A stretch of 32,124 nucleotides of DNA from Sphingobacterium thalpophilum. Its GTDB lineage: Bacteria > Bacteroidota > Bacteroidia > Chitinophagales > Chitinophagaceae. The stretch spans positions 1-32,124 of the forward strand of contig CAMBYC010000023.1 in NCBI GenBank assembly GCA_945871875.1, written 5' to 3'. Position numbers and translations under genes: made by a program. The notes below the pieces were generated by a model, which worked only from the letters and a program-made list of their open reading frames with translations, was not told the origin of the DNA and made no database searches. Shown here one piece after another: positions 31,782 through 32,124 of the stretch (positions are counted from its first letter, which is position 1; the number at the start of each line of letters is the position of its first letter).

Positions 31782-31958
31782 TAATTCATAACTTATCCAT
31801 AAGTTATGAATTATGAATTATGTATTATGAATTATGTATTATGTATTTTTAGAGTATTTTTTAAATATAAATATGGATATTCTCTACCTTCCTATGTTTA
31901 AATAACTCAATTCATAACTCATAACTCATAACTCATAATTCATAATTCATAATTCATC
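31782..31958. repeat. Opposed heptamer arrays with 15-bp hairpin
   Basis: Three parts are seen. First, a hairpin with 15-bp perfect arms at 31782-31796 and 31799-31813 and a CC loop. Second, six 7-bp units of TATGAAT or TATGTAT at 31805-31846. Third, seven units of ATTCATA or ACTCATA at 31910-31958. The unit of the third part is the reverse complement of that in the second, so the two arrays can pair over about 40 bp across a 63-nt spacer. The block fills the gap between the RidA-like gene and the stop codon of the protease gene. Confidence 0.8.
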
Positions 31959-31959
31959 T

Positions 31960-32124
31960 TTATTCAAGTTCTATCGGATAACTATACATTCCATCATATC
32001 CAGGGTAAAATCCTTCAAGAATAATACGTTTTGGACTTTTTGAGAAAATATTATTTAGGTCATCAATGTTTTTAACTTCTGCATTATTAGCTTTGATTAT
32101 GATAAATCCATCGCGCATACGTGT
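31960..32124 (-). CDS. Do-type (DegP/HtrA) serine protease, C-terminal end only
   Basis: The frame runs from the right edge to a stop at 31960-31962 and gives the last 54 residues. TRMRDGFIIIKANNAEVKNI, DDLNNIFSKS and ILEGFYPGYDGMYSYPIELE fit the final PDZ domain of the Do-type proteases of Chitinophagaceae-like bacteria, in which GFII-x-ANG and a GxYPG tail are typical. The protease domain and most of the gene lie outside the window, so the assignment rests on this tail only. The stop codon lies 1 bp from the end of the opposed heptamer array. Confidence 0.72.
   Translation of the reverse strand, partial: TRMRDGFIIIKANNAEVKNIDDLNNIFSKSPKRIILEGFYPGYDGMYSYPIELE

Overview
The window reads as a piece of chromosome from an AT-rich member of the Bacteroidota, most likely the family Chitinophagaceae (class-level call firm, family-level inferred). 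The evidence is a type IX secretion plug protein (T9SS plug), a lipoprotein-type TamA homologue, an archaeal/eukaryotic-type prolyl-tRNA synthetase, a large GH77 enzyme with two starch-binding domains, and several promoters matching the Bacteroidota pattern TTTG-N19-21-TAnnTTTG. No rRNA, tRNA, CRISPR array, phage or intact insertion sequence was seen.

Region 1 to 2.1 kb holds a 5'-truncated remnant of a magnesium-type P-ATPase running off the left edge, a diverged Hsp20 protein, a DUF2805 protein and dapD (lysine/diaminopimelate synthesis). From 2.2 to 6.1 kb a forward gene set carries a GT9 glycosyltransferase, a tRNA nucleotidyltransferase with an HD domain, a small pRiA4b-ORF3-like protein and miaA; the last two overlap and are probably cotranslated. 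From 6.2 to 8.6 kb there are two envelope genes: a FadL-like outer membrane protein and a Tyr/Asn/Ser-rich lipoprotein. proS follows with a clear promoter and terminator. From 10.2 to 13.2 kb the minus strand carries a methyltransferase, a secreted CE1-like esterase and an ExuT-like sugar-acid transporter. From 13.4 to 18.5 kb come truB, a TamL-like outer membrane assembly protein, a SpoU RNA methyltransferase and a LolE/FtsX-like permease whose only reasonable start codon is CTG.

Region 18.5 to 20.9 kb encodes the T9SS plug protein followed by an exosortase-family cysteine transpeptidase and a small four-helix membrane partner. No substrate for this sorting enzyme is visible. Region 21.0 to 25.8 kb is an L-fucose island: two secreted GH29 alpha-L-fucosidases in forward orientation flank a reverse pair encoding an L-fuconolactonase-like amidohydrolase and a fumarylacetoacetate-hydrolase-family enzyme. 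The fucosidases would release fucose, and the reverse pair would carry out the lactone-opening and final cleavage steps of oxidative fucose breakdown. The dehydrogenase and dehydratase steps are not in this window.

Region 25.8 to 27.5 kb is sparse and holds three small or unknown genes with well-formed promoters and terminators: a 51-residue DUF2256 zinc-ribbon-like protein, a 216-residue exported protein with two Cys-Cys pairs, and a 49-residue membrane peptide. The right end carries malQ translationally coupled to a dipeptide epimerase, a lipoprotein form of RidA, and the last 54 residues of a Do-type serine protease.

A recurrent non-coding theme is 7-bp-period AT-rich repeats in at least three intergenic places, once as two opposed arrays beside a perfect 15-bp hairpin. 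A 62-bp imperfect tandem duplication lies upstream of the second fucosidase.
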